A stretch of DNA of 35,469 nt. Source: an uncultured delta proteobacterium (GTDB lineage Bacteria; RBG-13-61-14; DRUE01). The notes beneath the pieces are model-generated. The model was not told the DNA's origin, did not search any database, and saw nothing but the letters and a program-made list of their open reading frames with translations. The translations under genes and the position numbers were made by a program. This document shows positions 1 through 7,608 of this stretch, in pieces. The stretch covers positions 1 through 35,469 of the forward strand of contig CAIYYW010000036.1 in NCBI GenBank assembly GCA_903930515.1. Reading direction: 5' to 3'. How positions within the stretch are numbered: position 1 is the stretch's first letter; each line of letters begins with the position of its first letter.

Positions 1-511
1 ATAAAGTGCCAGTTATGGTATATGCTGTATCTGATTCAGCTAGAGAGCGCTCTTTCTCTTCAAGTCTCTCCCATGGTCCTTGATTAAGCTCTGACTTTTG
101 CGGGGTAATATTGGAAAGATAATTAGTTTCCTGCCAACAATCAGTTCCCCTGAATGAAGCAAGGGGAGCTTGATGGCCTCTATCTGCTTTAAGAGCATTG
201 TTAGCTCCCAAATAATCCTTTGGCTCTAAGGCTTCATCCTTGCTCAGCAAGGGATCAACTTTCCAAATTCGGATTTGCCTAACCTTCCCAGTCACAGTAT
301 TTTTATCAAGCCGGTAAGCAACCCAGTCTGCAAATTTTGTATCACCATTATTCATCAAAGTGTAACAGTTGTGTTGAATCAATTTATTAGTTCCAGGGGA
401 TCCTTTGGGATAGCCGAACTTGCAATAAGATTGCTGGCCATTGCCATCAGCCAAGAGATAAACTGGGATTAGAATTAAGGATATGATAACAGATTTAAAT
501 AGCCCCTTCAT
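1..511 (-). CDS. Secreted DNA/RNA nonspecific endonuclease, Serratia NucA type (3' part cut off by window edge)
   Basis: This gene reads off the left edge; 170 codons are visible. Residues 1-21 form a signal peptide (basic start, then a run of I/L/V), so the enzyme is probably exported. The DRGH catalytic motif lies at residues 110-113, with His113 the expected general base. The following YLSNITPQ segment (131-138) supplies the expected metal-binding Asn134, and the LNQG..W.RLE stretch follows. From memory this block is very close to the Serratia marcescens nuclease, which cleaves DNA and RNA without sequence preference. The start ATG is 5 nt after the stop of the upstream small gene, with an AAGGA Shine-Dalgarno inside that gene's last codons, so the two form an operon. 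The base composition is more A+T-rich than the rest of the window, which suggests transfer. Family is seen directly; export and a nutritional or competitive role are inference. Confidence 0.93.
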   Translation of the reverse strand, partial: MKGLFKSVIISLILIPVYLLADGNGQQSYCKFGYPKGSPGTNKLIQHNCYTLMNNGDTKFADWVAYRLDKNTVTGKVRQIRIWKVDPLLSKDEALEPKDYLGANNALKADRGHQAPLASFRGTDCWQETNYLSNITPQKSELNQGPWERLEEKERSLAESDTAYTITGTL

Positions 512-516
512 TGACA

Positions 517-780
517 TCATTCCTTGGTTGGTGGGTTACAGACCTTGCATGGTATGTATCCAGCATTCAACGCTTCCTTGGCGGACTGAAATTTAACAAG
601 ATATTCTGGCTTAATTTTTTGCGCCCATTGGCAGGTTGGATAATGATACTTATTGGATTTTGAGGATCCAACATATTTATAATCAGAGGCTAATGCGATA
701 ATTCCACTCGCACTGACTAAAAGTAAAATTCCAATAATTGCAGCAAAATTTGCTTTCTTAATTGACCTTTCAATTTTCAT
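517..780 (-). CDS. Small exported or membrane-anchored protein with Ada-like zinc-binding motif
   Basis: 87 residues. Residues 12-31 are a hydrophobic segment that could be a signal peptide or a single membrane anchor. The rest carries the signature of the Ada metal-binding-like domain found in small secreted proteins and in some nucleases: KYHYPTC at about 44-50, then WA.KI, and GYIPCKVC near the C terminus, giving three Cys and a His as likely zinc ligands. A strong AAAGGAGG Shine-Dalgarno precedes the ATG. The gene is immediately upstream of the secreted nuclease and translationally close to it, so a shared role, such as DNA capture or folding at the cell surface, is plausible. This is not the methyl-accepting Ada repair protein: there is no methyltransferase domain. 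Confidence 0.8.
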   Translation of the reverse strand: MKIERSIKKANFAAIIGILLLVSASGIIALASDYKYVGSSKSNKYHYPTCQWAQKIKPEYLVKFQSAKEALNAGYIPCKVCNPPTKE

Positions 781-892
781 TGTTCCCTCCTTTGATTAGC
801 TCTTTTACTGGTAAAGAACCTACTCCCTCGGCAGGCATCCCCATATTCTTGTAATTTCTGCTCCTGCTGGCACCCTTTTTAATGCCCTAGCC

Positions 893-931
893 TCAAAACG
901 GGCTATGGTCTGCGCTACTGACTTTGCTCAT
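893..931 (-). other. Possible 12-codon leader ORF or decayed gene start upstream of the nuclease operon
   Basis: A good AGGAG Shine-Dalgarno (complement of 938-942), 6 nt from an ATG, opens a reading frame of only 12 codons that ends in TGA. An overlapping frame from about 929 to 825 stays open for 34 codons with protein-like composition but has no start. Either this is a translated leader peptide of the nuclease operon or a frameshifted remnant of a small gene. Nothing in it is recognisable. Confidence 0.2.
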
Positions 932-980
932 GTTTTTCTCCTTTTTTTGGACCCTACTCTTTTTAAGATACCCATTTAAA

Positions 981-1007
981 TGGTGATTATGGTATCAATT
1001 ATCACTA
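981..1007. promoter_or_regulatory. Imperfect 27-bp palindrome, candidate operator of the divergent XRE regulator
   Basis: The two 13-bp halves, centred on 994, match at 10 of 13 positions; the core GTGAT...ATCAC is symmetric. It lies between the leftward nuclease operon and the rightward XRE gene, where a regulator of both would bind. It would sit inside the regulator's coding frame if an upstream ATG at 980 were used, which favours the ATG at 1055. Regulation by the adjacent XRE protein is inferred. Confidence 0.5.
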
Positions 1008-1054
1008 CTATATTGGTATGGCTTTGTCAAGTCCCTCAGTCTACAATTTTCCAA

Positions 1055-1396
1055 ATGAGGCAAAAGGTTGATATCCGAAAGAGTGTGGGGGCTTGGCTTC
1101 GGGAGATTCGGCGAGAGAACGGGCTGACTCAGGAAGATGTTGCAGAGAAAGCTGGAGTATCCGTCAAATATTATTCGGAAGTGGAGCGCGGCTTGCGTAA
1201 TATAACTATTGGCAATCTGCAAAAGCTATTGCGGAGCATGAATGTCAATAAGGAAGAGGTAATCCGCTTGCTCATTACCGAAAATCTTTCCGAGGATGAT
1301 AAGGCAATCCTCAGCCTTACCATTCGAATTTTATCCAAAGGAAGACGGAAGACCAAGAGCCAAACTCGCCAAATCCTCCAGGCATTGGCAGATTGA
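1055..1396 (+). CDS. XRE-family helix-turn-helix transcriptional regulator
   Basis: 113 residues from the chosen ATG. Residues 5-60 are a Cro/C1-type helix-turn-helix: WLREIRRENGLTQEDVAEKAG, then VSVKYYSEVERG as recognition helix, then the ITIGNLQKLLRSMNV segment. The C-terminal 50 residues are charged and helical and may form a dimerisation tail. The frame is open upstream to an ATG at 980, but those 25 codons are hydrophobic, unlike any XRE N terminus, and would overlap the palindrome at 981-1007. No strong Shine-Dalgarno precedes 1055, so the start is not certain. The gene is divergent from the nuclease operon and probably controls it and itself. The nearby A+T-rich composition fits an acquired cassette. 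Confidence 0.85.
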   Translation: MRQKVDIRKSVGAWLREIRRENGLTQEDVAEKAGVSVKYYSEVERGLRNITIGNLQKLLRSMNVNKEEVIRLLITENLSEDDKAILSLTIRILSKGRRKTKSQTRQILQALAD

Positions 1397-1524
1397 TGCT
1401 GCTTCCAGTTTTAAGAGCCGGCGGGGCCGGGGCTTGAGGCTCTGCCGCCCAAATCCTTCTGACCGGACAGGATAAAACATCATTTCAAGGAGCGGAAGAA
1501 TTTATGATGGGGCAGCGGGAGAAG

Positions 1525-1541
1525 TCCCGCGGAACGCGGGA
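1525..1541 (+). terminator. Short GC-rich hairpin downstream of the XRE gene
   Basis: TCCCGCG and CGCGGGA pair perfectly around a GAA loop. There is no T-run after it, so intrinsic termination is possible but unproven. Confidence 0.3.
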
Positions 1542-1573
1542 TTCAGTTATTCGGCGCATATAGATAAATGATT

Positions 1574-1614
1574 AAATCTGAAACTCAAGGGCTATTTGGG
1601 CAATAGGCCCTTGA
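1574..1614 (-). repeat. Conserved hairpin repeat, copy 1 (inverted relative to copy at 35235)
   Basis: Read on the minus strand, 1614-1585 folds into a 12-bp stem with one bulged C around a GCCCA loop, followed by the tail GTTTCAGATTT. A second copy lies at 35235-35275 on the plus strand. Loop and tail are identical; four positions differ, all in the stem and all compatible with G-U pairing. No gene on the minus strand ends here, so this copy is not obviously a terminator of a visible transcript. Confidence 0.8.
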
Positions 1615-1804
1615 CATTTTACATAAGGGAGGTCTGGCTATCGCGCCTGAAGCCGCTCGCATATTGGAAGCAGACCATGCTTCGCTCTGACGAGCTTCGC
1701 AGGGCAGTGCTTGGAATGCAATGGAACGCCTTCCCGCTATCCACTGCTCACTATTGAGCGGCTTGACCAAGCGCGGGGAGTTATGATAGTTTGCGAGCGG
1801 ACCG

Positions 1805-2785
1805 ATGAAGACCGGACGGAAGAATGAGGTAATGTGTTTAGGAGAGGCGCTGGTGGACCTGGTGTCTTTGGATCCGGGCAAGGCGATCAAGGACACGCGG
1901 GACTGGCGGCTGACGCCGGGCGGAGCGGTTTGTAATGTTGCGGTGGGGCTGGCGCGTCTGGGTTTGAAGGTTGGCCTGATAGCCAAGGTGGGCTCGGACC
2001 CGTTCGGGCGGATGATGCTGGATTTTTTGAAGCAGGAAGGCGTGGACACCGAATGGATCAAGACCACGGATAGCGATCTAACGGCGCTGGTGTTCGTGGC
2101 GCTGGACAAAAAAAGGAAACCGCGCTTCTTCTTCTACGGAACCCCCGGCGCAGACCGGGGCCTCAGCTCGGAAGAGATCGGCAATCAGGCCTTTCAAAAA
2201 ATAAAAGTATTCCACTTCGGAACCATCTCGCTCTCAGTGGAGCCGGCTCGGAGCGCGACCCTTTGCGCAATCGAGATGGCGCAACAGGCCGGGGCGCTTT
2301 TGAGCTTTGATCCGAATTTGCGGTTCCATTTATGGAAGGACCATCGGGCTTTGAAAAAGATCGCCTGGTCCTTGATCCCGAAGGTGGACCTGGTCAAGCT
2401 CAACCAGGACGAACTGAATTTTCTGGCCGGCGGAAAGGGTTTGAAAAAAGGCGCGGAGATGCTGGTTAAGAGCGGCGCGAAAATTGTGGTCGTGACCTTG
2501 GGCGGGAAGGGCGCTTTTTTCGCCACGGAAAAATATCAGGGAACCGTTCCGGCTTTCAAGTTCAAACCGGTTGACACCACCGGCGCGGGAGACGCCTTTG
2601 CCGGCGCGATGATCTCGGGTCTCACCCGGTTCTCAAGCCTGCCGCCGGCCCGGGAAGAAATGATGAAAGCGGTCCGTTTCGCCAACGCCTTTGCCGGGCT
2701 GTCCACTTTGGAGCTGGGAGCGATCGAGGGCCTCAAAAGTTTCGCGGAAGTTAAAAGATTTCTTGGGAAAAATTACGCGGACTGA
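1805..2785 (+). CDS. PfkB-family sugar kinase, probably fructokinase
   Basis: 326 residues, the normal length for a ribokinase/PfkB kinase that transfers phosphate from ATP to a sugar. The first PfkB signature is present (GGAVCNVAVGLARLG from residue 39) and the second is intact: DTTGAGDAFAGAMISGL from residue 257, with Asp263 as catalytic base and the GAGD anion hole. Overall look (CLGEALVDL start, PGG sugar-contact loop) is closest to bacterial fructokinases, but the exact sugar cannot be read from sequence. No clear Shine-Dalgarno precedes 1805; an in-frame ATG at 1832 preceded by GAGG is an alternative that would remove nine residues. The gene stands alone and converges with the radical SAM gene, whose 3' end is 19 bp away. 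Confidence 0.9.
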   Translation: MKTGRKNEVMCLGEALVDLVSLDPGKAIKDTRDWRLTPGGAVCNVAVGLARLGLKVGLIAKVGSDPFGRMMLDFLKQEGVDTEWIKTTDSDLTALVFVALDKKRKPRFFFYGTPGADRGLSSEEIGNQAFQKIKVFHFGTISLSVEPARSATLCAIEMAQQAGALLSFDPNLRFHLWKDHRALKKIAWSLIPKVDLVKLNQDELNFLAGGKGLKKGAEMLVKSGAKIVVVTLGGKGAFFATEKYQGTVPAFKFKPVDTTGAGDAFAGAMISGLTRFSSLPPAREEMMKAVRFANAFAGLSTLELGAIEGLKSFAEVKRFLGKNYAD

Positions 2786-2804
2786 TTTTCGCCCGGCCTG
2801 AAAT

Positions 2805-4127
2805 TTATTCTTTGCATAGCGCCCGGAGCCGGCTGAGTTTCTGGGGGGTGAGGGAAGGATGGGCGCAGGAGAGCAGACTGCAATTCTGAAACAGGGGTTC
2901 ATTGACAAAATCAAACCGCGCCGAAGCACACGCCTCTTCCCATAAGTCAGTCCCCGGGATGGGCGAATATTCCGTGAGATAGGGACGGGCGCCCAGTTTT
3001 TTCACCGATTGAATATCCCGCTCAATTTCTTCCGCGGCCTGTCCGGGCAGACCGGCCAACATATAGATTCCGATCTCTTTTCGCGCAAAACCGGCTTGCT
3101 CAAGATCATCCAAAGCAGAGGCCAGGTCATCAATCCCGGCTTTGGGCCCGAGCATTTTCTGCCGGCCCGGGTCCGCGGTTTCCAGCCCGAACCGGATTAC
3201 CTGGAACCCGGATCGTTTCATCAGCTTCGCCAGCTCCCTGGTCATCGGCTTCAAATGCAAGCCGTTGGGGGTATGGAAATTAAGCGCAAGTTTCTTCCGG
3301 ATCACCCCCTCCAGGATCGGCATGATATGTTCTCCCGGGTCCACCAACAGCGCGTCATCGTAAAAAGCGATATTCCGGACCCCAAAATTTTCCGCCTGAC
3401 CGGAAATCTCTTCAACCGCCAGCTCCGGAGACTTCCTCCTCAGCGCCGGATGCAGTTTCCAACTGACGCAATACCGGCACCGGGACGCACAGCCCCGGCC
3501 GGTAATGACCACGCCGTATGCCGGACAAGAATACCATTCCAGCCCGATCCCGATTTGCTCCGGGCTTTTGAGCCTGGGCGCGGCCCCGAAAATTTTCCGG
3601 AAAATTTCCGGCAGGAAAGTTTCATAATCGCCGACGCAGAAGAAATCCGCGGGCAGATTTTTCCGGGCGTGCTCGGGCAGGAGGGTGACATAGAGTCCGC
3701 CGGCTATGATCGGGGCTTCCGGGAAAACCTTCCGGAGCAATTCCGAGGTCCGGACATAACCGGGATACCAATAGGTCATCGTGGTGGAGAGCAGGATCGC
3801 GTCCGGTTTGGTTATTGTCGCGAACAGACTTTCCGCCCGAGCCGGGTCAACCCCGTGCCGCTTATATTTCCGGGCGATATTTTTCAAAGCGGCCGGTTTG
3901 GGGATTTCCTCGGCAAAAAATTTACCCCGTCCGTCCGGCATCCTTCTCAATTGCCTGGGCAAGGGAGATTCCCGGTTCAGGAACGGATCGGTCAGGTCAA
4001 CCAACTCAATCTCAAACCCGGTTTCTTTCAAGGCTTCGGCGAGGGAGAGCAGGCCGATGGGCTTGAGCCAGAAATCATAGGCGGCAAAGTCAAAAATCCA
4101 GGGATTGACCAGCAGTAATTGAGGCAT
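2805..4127 (-). CDS. B12-binding-domain radical SAM protein
   Basis: 440 residues. The N-terminal 170 residues have the Rossmann-like layout of a cobalamin-binding domain (LLVNPW start, PIGLLSLAEALKETGFEIELVDL, then IIAGGLYVTLLPEHA), although the cobalamin-ligating DxHxxG motif is not apparent. The radical SAM cluster motif CxxxCxxC is at Cys213, Cys217 and Cys220 in GRGCASRCRYC. The remaining barrel includes FHTPNGLHLK and RFGLETADP segments typical of the B12-radical SAM group (methylations, cyclisations and similar chemistry). The ATG immediately follows the TGA of the upstream AMP-ligase gene with no intervening base, so the two are translationally coupled. The substrate is unknown; an acyl chain activated by the partner is one inference. 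Confidence 0.88.
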   Translation of the reverse strand: MPQLLLVNPWIFDFAAYDFWLKPIGLLSLAEALKETGFEIELVDLTDPFLNRESPLPRQLRRMPDGRGKFFAEEIPKPAALKNIARKYKRHGVDPARAESLFATITKPDAILLSTTMTYWYPGYVRTSELLRKVFPEAPIIAGGLYVTLLPEHARKNLPADFFCVGDYETFLPEIFRKIFGAAPRLKSPEQIGIGLEWYSCPAYGVVITGRGCASRCRYCVSWKLHPALRRKSPELAVEEISGQAENFGVRNIAFYDDALLVDPGEHIMPILEGVIRKKLALNFHTPNGLHLKPMTRELAKLMKRSGFQVIRFGLETADPGRQKMLGPKAGIDDLASALDDLEQAGFARKEIGIYMLAGLPGQAAEEIERDIQSVKKLGARPYLTEYSPIPGTDLWEEACASARFDFVNEPLFQNCSLLSCAHPSLTPQKLSRLRALCKE

Positions 4128-5645
4128 TCATTTTTGCCCGAGCCGGTATTTTTCCAAAAGCTTCTGCTTGAGCACCTCGCCGGTCGCGGACTTGGGCAGT
4201 TCCAGAACCGTCTGCCAGAGCTTCGGGCATTTATAATCAGCCAGGCGTTTATGACAATAGTCTTCCAGGAAATTGATCCGGACCCCGGGGGCATCCCGGG
4301 GAACGATAATCGCCATCACCTCTTCACCCCAGACCCGGTCCGGAATCCCGATCACCGCGGCTTCCAAAACCGCGGGATGAGTCAGCAGGACTTCCTCAAT
4401 CTCGCGCGGATAAATGTTTTCGCCGCCTCGGATGATCAATTCCTTTTTGCGGCCCTTGATGAAAAAATATCCCTCCCGGTCAAAATATCCGAGGTCCCCG
4501 GTCTTGAGCCAGCCGTCCTGCAAAACTTTTTCAGTCTCCGCCGGATTCTGGAAATATCCCCGCATCACATTCCCGCCGGAAATCCAGATCTCTCCGATCT
4601 GGTCCGGGCCCAACTCCCTGCCGGCATCATTGACCACCTTGATCTTCTGATTGGGAAGAGCCGGCCCCACTGAACCGGGTTTCCTCTTGCCGCCCGGCGG
4701 GTTCAAGGTGCAGGCGCAAGCGGCCTCGCTCAACCCGTAACCTTCCAGCAATTCCGCCTGATACTTCTTTTCAAACTTCTCCAGGACCTCGGCCGGAAGG
4801 GGCGCGCCGCCGCAAAGGGCATACCGGAGGTCGGACAGATTTGAGAGCCGGTCGCTCGGGAGGTTGTTGAGCAGGGAGTAAACCGTGGGCACGCCGGCGA
4901 AGACCGTGATTTGAAAATCCCGGAGCGCGGTCAGGACCTTGCGGGGAGAGAATTCCGAGAACAAGACCAGGCTGGCTCCGGTGTAAACCGGGGCCAGCAC
5001 CAGCACCATCTGCCCCAGGACATGAAACAGGGGGAGGATGCCCAGGAAGCGGTCGGTCTCCTGAATTTCCAGGATGCCGTTGATCTGACTGAGATTGGAC
5101 AGGTAGTTCTGATGCGAGAGCATCACTCCTTTGGGATTGCCGGTGGCGCCGGAGGTGTAAATAATACCGGCCGGCTGATCGTCGGATTCGGCTCTCAACT
5201 CCATCGGGTTATCCGAGAAAACCCTGGAATAATCCAGCCAATTTTTATCCGGCCGGCCTTTCACGACGATCATCTTGGAAAGGCTCAGCCCGGAGAGGTC
5301 CAGCCGGGAAACCTCGTCGGCCTTTTCCGAGGCAAAAATCAAAAACCGGGCCTGGGAATTTTTCAAAGAAAGATTCAACTCCCCGGCTTTCCATTGATAG
5401 TTGATCGGGAGCGCGACTCCCCCGGCGTAAACCGCGGCGTAAAAGGATTCAATAAATTCCGGGCACGCCCCCAGATAGATCGCCACCCGGTCCCCGGGCT
5501 GCAAGCCCAACTCGGTCAGCCCGGCCGCCAGGGCCTTCACCCGCTGGAAAAAATCCCCGTAATTCCACCGCACCCCTTCATAATAAAGGAAGATCCGGTC
5601 TTTGTCGGTCTTGGCCCTCTGCTCGAGAAGTTTTCCCAGTCCCAT
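4128..5645 (-). CDS. AMP-dependent acyl-CoA synthetase / fatty-acid ligase
   Basis: 505 residues, typical for an ANL-superfamily acyl-CoA ligase, which adenylates a carboxylic acid and passes it to a thiol. Diagnostic motifs: P-loop YTSGATGNPKG at 163-173, GYGLSEAACA (A5), KTGDLGYFDREGYFFIKGRKKELI (A7-A8 hinge region) and GGENIYPREIEEVL. The C-terminal catalytic lysine is expected in KSATGEVLKQKLLE. I start at 5645 because an AGGG Shine-Dalgarno lies 5 nt upstream; an ATG at 5657 would add four residues but has no ribosome site. It is coupled to the downstream radical SAM gene. Chain length of the substrate is not determinable; long-chain acid is a guess. Confidence 0.92.
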   Translation of the reverse strand: MGLGKLLEQRAKTDKDRIFLYYEGVRWNYGDFFQRVKALAAGLTELGLQPGDRVAIYLGACPEFIESFYAAVYAGGVALPINYQWKAGELNLSLKNSQARFLIFASEKADEVSRLDLSGLSLSKMIVVKGRPDKNWLDYSRVFSDNPMELRAESDDQPAGIIYTSGATGNPKGVMLSHQNYLSNLSQINGILEIQETDRFLGILPLFHVLGQMVLVLAPVYTGASLVLFSEFSPRKVLTALRDFQITVFAGVPTVYSLLNNLPSDRLSNLSDLRYALCGGAPLPAEVLEKFEKKYQAELLEGYGLSEAACACTLNPPGGKRKPGSVGPALPNQKIKVVNDAGRELGPDQIGEIWISGGNVMRGYFQNPAETEKVLQDGWLKTGDLGYFDREGYFFIKGRKKELIIRGGENIYPREIEEVLLTHPAVLEAAVIGIPDRVWGEEVMAIIVPRDAPGVRINFLEDYCHKRLADYKCPKLWQTVLELPKSATGEVLKQKLLEKYRLGQK

Positions 5646-5748
5646 TTCTGCCCTCATCGGAGATCAAACGCGCTTTAATCAGATTCTAATTTAAGGACTT
5701 TCAGGCGGATAGTCAAACTTTTCCGCGCCGGACCGGCCAAGGCGCTTT

Positions 5749-6666
5749 TTACCAGCGCTTGTAACGCCAGAAAGCGATCAGGCCGATCACCGAGACCGCG
5801 GCCAGACCCATTATCATCCAGAAGGCCTGGGGATGAAAAGCGATGGGTATTTTCACATTCATGGAAAACGCGCTGACCACGAAGGTGGGAACCATAATGG
5901 CGATGGTGACGATGTTCAGGGTTTTGATCAGGATGTTCAGGTTATTGCTGACGATGGATACCCGGGCGTCCATCAAGCTGGCCAGGATGTTGGAAGAGAT
6001 TTCCGCCTGCTTGATGCACTGGCTGTTTTCAATGATCAGGTCGTCCAGGAACTCGGTCTCTTCCGGGATGAACCCAACTTTCACCGCGTTCATCTTGAGC
6101 TTCTCCATCAGCATACTGTTGGAATTGATCGCGTTCAGGTAATAGACCAGGCCCTTCTCCAGGGTGAACATATTGATCAGGTATTTATTCTCCATTGACG
6201 CGTTGACCTTCTGCTCCAACTCGTCTGAAATCATGCCGATGATTTTTAAATGCTCCAGAAAATGATAGACCGACCGGAACAGCAATTTCAGCAACAGGTC
6301 ATTCAGGGAAACCACCCGCGAAAACTGCTTGCCGTCAAACAAGGGAGTATCATCGCTCAATACCACCACCAACCGGTCCTTGAACAAAAAAACTCCGCTG
6401 GAGCCGGTCTTGAACAGGAATTGATCCTTGCCCGAATAATTTTTAGGCCTTTTATAAATCAACGCGACATGCTCCGGCTCGAATTCCAGGCGCGACAACT
6501 CATCCGGGTCCAGGGCCGAATTCAAGGTATGCTCGTCAATCTTCAGCTCCTCCACCAAATATCGCTTTTCCTCTTTGTCCGGATCAATGAACACCAGGAT
6601 CTGATACTGTTCCTTGGAACAGCCTTCCGTAATCTTGCAACCCGAAATTTGGTAGTCTTTTCTCAT
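5749..6666 (-). CDS. CorA-family divalent cation transporter with SMN instead of GMN
   Basis: 305 residues: a large cytoplasmic N-terminal funnel domain, a long helix (about 150-245), then two C-terminal membrane segments (about 250-272 and 280-300) and a short basic tail RYKRW. This is the CorA/MIT topology of a homopentameric Mg2+ (or Co2+/Ni2+) channel. The selectivity loop at the end of the first membrane segment reads AFSMNVKIP, so the usual Gly-Met-Asn is Ser-Met-Asn. The gene is single, with its own extended -10 promoter about 75 nt upstream. No Shine-Dalgarno is obvious before the ATG. Transport of Mg2+ is the default expectation, not shown by sequence. Confidence 0.88.
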   Translation of the reverse strand: MRKDYQISGCKITEGCSKEQYQILVFIDPDKEEKRYLVEELKIDEHTLNSALDPDELSRLEFEPEHVALIYKRPKNYSGKDQFLFKTGSSGVFLFKDRLVVVLSDDTPLFDGKQFSRVVSLNDLLLKLLFRSVYHFLEHLKIIGMISDELEQKVNASMENKYLINMFTLEKGLVYYLNAINSNSMLMEKLKMNAVKVGFIPEETEFLDDLIIENSQCIKQAEISSNILASLMDARVSIVSNNLNILIKTLNIVTIAIMVPTFVVSAFSMNVKIPIAFHPQAFWMIMGLAAVSVIGLIAFWRYKRW

Positions 6667-6737
6667 TGGTCAAACCCGTTTTTTTATTATTTCGGCCGGT
6701 AAAAACCCGCTGAAAAACAATAATTTATCAGGCTATA

Positions 6738-6766
6738 ATTATAGCACCTAAATCCGTAACTTAAAG
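6738..6766 (-). promoter_or_regulatory. Promoter of the corA-like gene with extended -10
   Basis: On the minus strand a perfect TATAAT (6743-6738) is preceded by TGC, an extended -10, and 17 bp upstream is a weak CTTTAA -35. The expected start gives a leader of about 65 nt. Confidence 0.6.
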
Positions 6767-6840
6767 CTCCGGCCCCAAAAATTTTTCCTCCCGGCGATCC
6801 TTTTGATTTTTGGCGGGGTTGAGACTAATATTTTAAATTG

Positions 6841-7608
6841 ATGAAGGAAGCGGAAATTGGAATCAGTTCCAACGGGATCAGGCTCCGGGGCAGAATTTTT
6901 CAGCCGGACCCGGCGATCTTTGCGCCGGCCGTGATCATCCTCCACGGCATCCCCCGGAGCAAGCCCGCCCCGGGCGACCCGGGCTATTTTCCGTTGGCCC
7001 GGGAACTCGCGGAGCTGGGGTTCCTGACCCTGTTTTTCAACTTCCGTGGCGCCGGCGAGAGCGGGGGCAACTTTCAGATCCTGGGCTGGAGCGAGGATCT
7101 GAAAGCCGCGCTGGACTGGCTCGAGCAAAATCATCATCCGGAAAAGATCGCCCTGCTCGGCTTTTCCGGCGGAGCCGCGGTGGCCATTCACCGTTCCGCG
7201 CGGGACCCCAGGATCTCCGCGGTGGCCTCGCTCAGTTCGCCGGCCCATTTCTCCGCGCTGGAGATTGAGCAGGAGATTGAACTCTGGCTTAAGTCCTTCC
7301 GCGAGATCGGCCTGATCCGCGATCCGGATTTCCCGCGATCGGTTCCGGAATGGCTCCAGGAATTTGAGGAGGTCTCCCCGATCAATTGGGTCGATCAGAT
7401 CAGCCCGAGGCCGCTCTTGATTGTGCACGGAGACCAGGATGAGATCGTGCCGGCCCGGCACGCGGAACAGCTTTTTGCGAAAGCCGGCGCTCCCAAGGAA
7501 CTTTTCTGGATCAAGCAGGGGATGCACCGGCTGCGGGTTGATCCGCGCGCGCTGGAGAAAGCCAAAGACTGGCTCCAAGCCTGGAAAGAGAGCGGGGTCT
7601 CGGAATGA
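6841..7608 (+). CDS. Alpha/beta hydrolase (serine esterase / acyl-transfer type)
   Basis: 255 residues with a complete alpha/beta-hydrolase core. The oxyanion strand is VIILHGIP at 31-38, the nucleophile elbow is GFSGG with Ser109, the acid is Asp200 in HGDQDEIVP, and the catalytic His is probably His229 in GMHR. RGAGESGG at 69-76 resembles the serine aminopeptidase/monoacylglycerol-lipase-like subgroup. The ATG at 6841 is preferred over an adjacent TTG at 6838. It begins a tight operon: its stop overlaps the next start (ATGA). The substrate is unknown; association with a Na+-pump decarboxylase operon hints at thioester or acyl chemistry. Confidence 0.88.
   Translation: MKEAEIGISSNGIRLRGRIFQPDPAIFAPAVIILHGIPRSKPAPGDPGYFPLARELAELGFLTLFFNFRGAGESGGNFQILGWSEDLKAALDWLEQNHHPEKIALLGFSGGAAVAIHRSARDPRISAVASLSSPAHFSALEIEQEIELWLKSFREIGLIRDPDFPRSVPEWLQEFEEVSPINWVDQISPRPLLIVHGDQDEIVPARHAEQLFAKAGAPKELFWIKQGMHRLRVDPRALEKAKDWLQAWKESGVSE

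Larger units (their letters stand above)
1397..1804. other. Gene-free interval holding hairpins and a dispersed repeat
   Basis: No frame here has a credible start plus protein-like content. It contains a GC-rich stretch just after the XRE gene, a 7-bp hairpin at 1525-1541, the conserved hairpin repeat at 1574-1614 and about 190 bp of unassigned sequence before the kinase gene. A minus-strand frame runs through it into the kinase but looks like antisense shadow. Confidence 0.6.

Noticed and set aside
1585-2109. Minus-strand frame from the kinase gene through the hairpin repeat
   Set aside because: Antisense to the kinase for most of its length; Ser/Arg/Ala-rich with no motif. The short stretch at the repeat is better explained as a structured RNA.
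3009-4118. Plus-strand open frame of about 370 codons opposite the radical SAM gene
   Set aside because: Composition (Pro/Gly/Arg/Phe-rich) and lack of motifs mark it as antisense of a real gene.
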